Shown: piece after piece, positions 50,994 through 53,182 of the stretch | Layout: each line of letters starts with the position of its first letter | Position numbering within the stretch: the stretch's first letter is position 1 | From: Alphaproteobacteria bacterium | GTDB taxonomy: Bacteria > Pseudomonadota > Alphaproteobacteria > Rhizobiales > Amorphaceae | Direction of reading: 5' to 3' | DNA: 53,182 bases | Assembly (NCBI GenBank): GCA_030431335.1 | Contig: JAUIJH010000017.1 | Location: 1 to 53,182 of the forward strand | Made by a program: the position numbers and the translations under genes | Notes under the pieces: generated by a model | Seen by the model: the letters and a program-made list of their open reading frames with translations, nothing else | Database searches by the model: none | Told to the model about the DNA's origin: nothing

Positions 50994-51734
50994 CTAACGG
51001 GCCTCCTGAGCAAGCGCCCGCAACACCGCAGGGGTCACGCCCTCCGCGGCAAGCCCGTTGGCCAGCGCAAAGGTGTCGAGCGCCGTGCGCGTGCGCGGGC
51101 CCATCACGCCGTCCACCGTCAACGGCCCGAGCCCGGCCCTGTTCAGCGCCGCCTGGATTTCCGCCACCGTGTTGATCGCCGGGGCCGGCCCGCGCGGGGC
51201 GGCCGCCGGCTGCGAAACGCTCGCCACCGTCACCTCTTCGGTGATATCGGCCTCGTCGGTCATCACGTTGCTGTCGGTGAAGGCGGCCAGCAGGGCCACG
51301 CTCGGCTCGCCCGTCGCCGGTAGGCCACGGTCGAGCTCGAACAGCTCGATCGCCTCGCGCGTCTCGTCGGAAAGGACGCCATCGGCCTCCCCCGCGAAAT
51401 AGCCCACCTCGATCAGCGCGCTCTGGACCCGCTTCACCATCGGATCCGGCGCGCCCAGCGCGGTGTCGGCCTGGCCGCTCGGCGGCGAATGGGCCGCCAC
51501 CAGGCGCGGACCGTCCCCGGCCTCCGCAGCACCCCAGATCGGAGCGGGGTGGCTGCTCTCCTGTTCCCACAACGCGTTCGACGCGATCGCGGCAATCACC
51601 ACGACAGCGGCCAACGCTCCCAGCGAACGCGCAGGCTTGCGCATGACGCGGCGACGCGCACGGCGACCGATTCGGGCGACCGCAGCCGCCCAATCCTCAA
51701 CCGGCAATTGATCAATTCTTGAAGAAAGGTTCAC
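50994..51734 (-). CDS. Membrane-anchored peptidoglycan-binding protein
   Basis: 246 aa. A basic N-terminus (RIGRRARRRVMRKPARS) precedes one membrane span (LGALAAVVVIAAIASNALW). Two PG_binding_1 domains face the periplasm: MVKRVQSALIEVGYFAGEAD with TREAIELFELDRGL, and VAEIQAALNRAGLGPLTVDG with TRTALDTFALANGL. No catalytic domain, so probably a wall anchor or adaptor. The start is GTG 51734 with AGGAGG upstream. Confidence 0.88.
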   Translation of the reverse strand: MNLSSRIDQLPVEDWAAAVARIGRRARRRVMRKPARSLGALAAVVVIAAIASNALWEQESSHPAPIWGAAEAGDGPRLVAAHSPPSGQADTALGAPDPMVKRVQSALIEVGYFAGEADGVLSDETREAIELFELDRGLPATGEPSVALLAAFTDSNVMTDEADITEEVTVASVSQPAAAPRGPAPAINTVAEIQAALNRAGLGPLTVDGVMGPRTRTALDTFALANGLAAEGVTPAVLRALAQEAR

Positions 51735-51900
51735 ACCCGCACCTCCTCTTGTGGATAAGGTGACAGGCAGCAGTGAAAAGGACGTTAAATTCCGCTCTCC
51801 AGATGTCGACCAAATTGATCGTTTCTGGGACCCGAACCTTTAACGGGTCGCCCGATAGGCTCCGCTTCGTATCAGTCAGGCCCAATGGAGCCAGGGATCC

Positions 51901-52260
51901 ATGAAATTGCTGCTCAAGCTGATGGTCGTGGCCATCGCTATCGCCCTTCTTTTGCCGATCGTCCGGCCCGATGCCCCCGTCTCGGCGGTGGTCAGCGCGG
52001 CCATCGAGGACGTCGGAAGTTTCTGCGATCGCAACCCCTCGACCTGCGATCAAGGCCAGCAGATCGCCATGCGTGCCGGCGATCTCATCTCGCATGCGCT
52101 GCGTTCGCTGGCCGAGGACGATCCGTCCAGCCAGCCCCTCACCGCGCAGGACCGCACGCTCGCGCCCGCTCCGGCGCTGTCGGCGCACAATCCCCAGCCC
52201 GCTGCGGCCTCCGCGCCACAACGCGCCCCCGAATACGGTCAGGCCCTGCCGCGCCCTTGA
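51901..52260 (+). CDS. DUF5330 small secreted/membrane protein
   Basis: 119 aa. N-terminal hydrophobic segment (LLLKLMVVAIAIALLLPIV), a short domain with DVGSFCDRNPSTCDQGQQIA (two Cys) and a Pro/Ala-rich tail. The layout fits DUF5330 of Rhizobiales. Function unknown. GGAG...AGGGATCC precedes the ATG. Divergent from the peptidoglycan-binding gene; the 166-nt gap holds a short ACCCG/CGGGT hairpin. Confidence 0.8.
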   Translation: MKLLLKLMVVAIAIALLLPIVRPDAPVSAVVSAAIEDVGSFCDRNPSTCDQGQQIAMRAGDLISHALRSLAEDDPSSQPLTAQDRTLAPAPALSAHNPQPAAASAPQRAPEYGQALPRP

Positions 52261-52290
52261 CTTTGCGGCGCGGCAAAGCAACCCATCGGC

Positions 52291-52785
52291 ATGGTCGAAG
52301 AACGCCTGCCTGACAAAGCCTTCCCCGTCTCCTGGGACCAGTTTCACCGCGACTGCCGCGCCCTTGCGTGGCGCCTGTCCGGTGCTGGCCCCTTCGACGC
52401 CGTTATCGCGATCACGCGCGGCGGCCTCGTGCCGTCGGCCATCGTCGCGCGCGAACTCGACGTGCGCGTCATCGACACGATCTGCATCGTCTCCTACGAC
52501 AAGTTCAAACAGCTCGACAATCTGTCCGTGCTGAAGGACGTCGACCCGCGCTTCCTGGACCAGGCCGAGCAGGGCAAGCTGCTCATCGTCGACGATCTCG
52601 TCGACACCGGAAAGACGGCCGAGCTGGTGCGCAAACGGCTGCCCGGCGCCCATTTCGCCACGGTCTACGCCAAACCCAAGGGGCGCCCGCTGGTGGACAC
52701 CTACGTCACCGAAGTCAGCCAGGACACGTGGATCTACTTCCCCTGGGACCTCGGCTACTCCTTCCAGCCGCCCATCCGCGGCTGA
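52291..52785 (+). CDS. gpt: Xanthine phosphoribosyltransferase
   Basis: 164-aa purine-salvage enzyme making XMP/GMP from xanthine/guanine and PRPP. The PRPP-binding motif is [16 protein letters not shown]. The flanking elements are [20 protein letters not shown] and the C-terminal DTWIYFPWD for base recognition. Length and order match Gpt of Proteobacteria. Confidence 0.93.
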   Translation: MVEERLPDKAFPVSWDQFHRDCRALAWRLSGAGPFDAVIAITRGGLVPSAIVARELDVRVIDTICIVSYDKFKQLDNLSVLKDVDPRFLDQAEQGKLLIVDDLVDTGKTAELVRKRLPGAHFATVYAKPKGRPLVDTYVTEVSQDTWIYFPWDLGYSFQPPIRG

Positions 52786-52811
52786 CCGGCCCCGCCCCCG
52801 CCGCGCGCAAA

Positions 52812-52837
52812 CGCCCGCTCGCGATCGCAAGCGGGCG
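52812..52837. terminator. Bidirectional hairpin between gpt and batD-like gene
   Basis: An 8-bp stem CGCCCGCT/AGCGGGCG encloses a loop containing the palindrome GCGATCGC. It lies between convergent genes, where a shared terminator is expected. There is only a weak T-rich stretch after it. Confidence 0.5.
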
Positions 52838-52855
52838 CCGTTCGTTGCCGCGCGG

Positions 52856-53182
52856 TCAGGCCACCTCGAGCGACTTGCCCGACGCGGCGTAGAGCGGCGG
52901 CAATTCGCCCACCGCACCCGCGCCGCGCGCCATCGCCTCGCGCTCGCGGCACACGCCGTCGAACGCCGCCAGCAGCGAGCGTCCGTCCCAGCGCGTCTCG
53001 ACCGGCGGGCCGTAGAGGCGGCCTTCCACCTCCGCCAGCGCCCGGTTGAGCGCCTCGGCCGACGGCACGCCCAGCGTCTGCGGCGTCGCGCCGGCGAGCC
53101 CGAGCCACTCCGTCAGCGCCCCGAACGCCGCCTTGGGGTCGTTGCGCCGGCAGCCCGTGCGCACCGCCGCGGCCGCCTCGGC
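52856..53182 (-). CDS. BatD-like protein (3' end only)
   Basis: Last 108 codons; the gene continues past the right edge. RTGCRRNDPKAAFGALTEWL, RALAEVEGRLYGPPVETRWD and SLLAAFDGVCRERE fit the cytoplasmic C-terminal tail of BatD/oxygen-tolerance proteins, which occur in MoxR-VWA operons. With so little sequence the call is provisional. Confidence 0.6.
   Translation of the reverse strand, partial: AEAAAAVRTGCRRNDPKAAFGALTEWLGLAGATPQTLGVPSAEALNRALAEVEGRLYGPPVETRWDGRSLLAAFDGVCREREAMARGAGAVGELPPLYAASGKSLEVA

Overview
The window is a GC-rich, densely packed bacterial chromosome segment. Its gene content and order (suf genes beside tyrS/anmK, an amidase-PBP1A-prfB block, rne, accBC-aat-DUF2155, feuN-feuP-feuQ-like genes, DUF1491/DUF5330 genes) point to an alphaproteobacterium, most likely of the Hyphomicrobiales (Rhizobiales). 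The genus cannot be told from the sequence. I see no tRNA, rRNA, CRISPR array, insertion sequence or integrase.

Layout. 1-3.1 kb: the 5' end of sufB with a cysteine desulfurase, a divergent alpha/beta hydrolase and a VOC/WYL-regulator pair. 3.2-6 kb: anmK and tyrS, whose ATG starts share one CATG, then a GNAT acetyltransferase. 6.1-12.4 kb: a very large AsmA-like envelope protein, Bcp peroxiredoxin, a DUF455 ferritin-like protein, an extensin-like secreted protein and a ZIP transporter. 12.5-18.2 kb: prfB with its programmed +1 frameshift, a small secreted protein, mrcA (PBP1A) and an N-acetylmuramoyl-L-alanine amidase, all transcribed leftward. 18.2-21.8 kb: a 651-nt leader and rne. 22-26.7 kb: a DsbA-like oxidoreductase, accB-accC-aat, DUF2155 and a methyltransferase. 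26.8-32.5 kb: valS, a 17-kDa-antigen-type lipoprotein and a FeuN-FeuP-FeuQ-like two-component operon.

32.6-50.15 kb is a leftward gene-transfer-agent (GTA) cluster of the Rhodobacter RcGTA type. It holds small and large terminase, portal, prohead protease, major capsid, connectors, tail tube, tail chaperones, tape measure, baseplate/hub proteins, NlpC/P60 peptidase and the giant g15 tail protein. These are followed by a DUF2793/beta-helix tail fibre and a lysis cassette (CHAP-type endolysin with C-terminal membrane segments, overlapping inner and outer spanins). Stops and starts overlap almost throughout. Three features stand out. The major capsid gene carries an in-frame amber codon between its scaffold (delta) domain and its capsid core. 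A consensus-like promoter just after ycgN is followed, about 165 nt later, by an intrinsic terminator immediately upstream of the first GTA gene. Two further intrinsic terminators lie inside the cluster (g2/g3 and g5/g6).

50.15-53.2 kb: the usual alphaproteobacterial GTA flank (YcgN-like protein, DUF1491), a membrane-anchored peptidoglycan-binding protein, a DUF5330 protein, xanthine phosphoribosyltransferase and the 3' end of a BatD-like gene.
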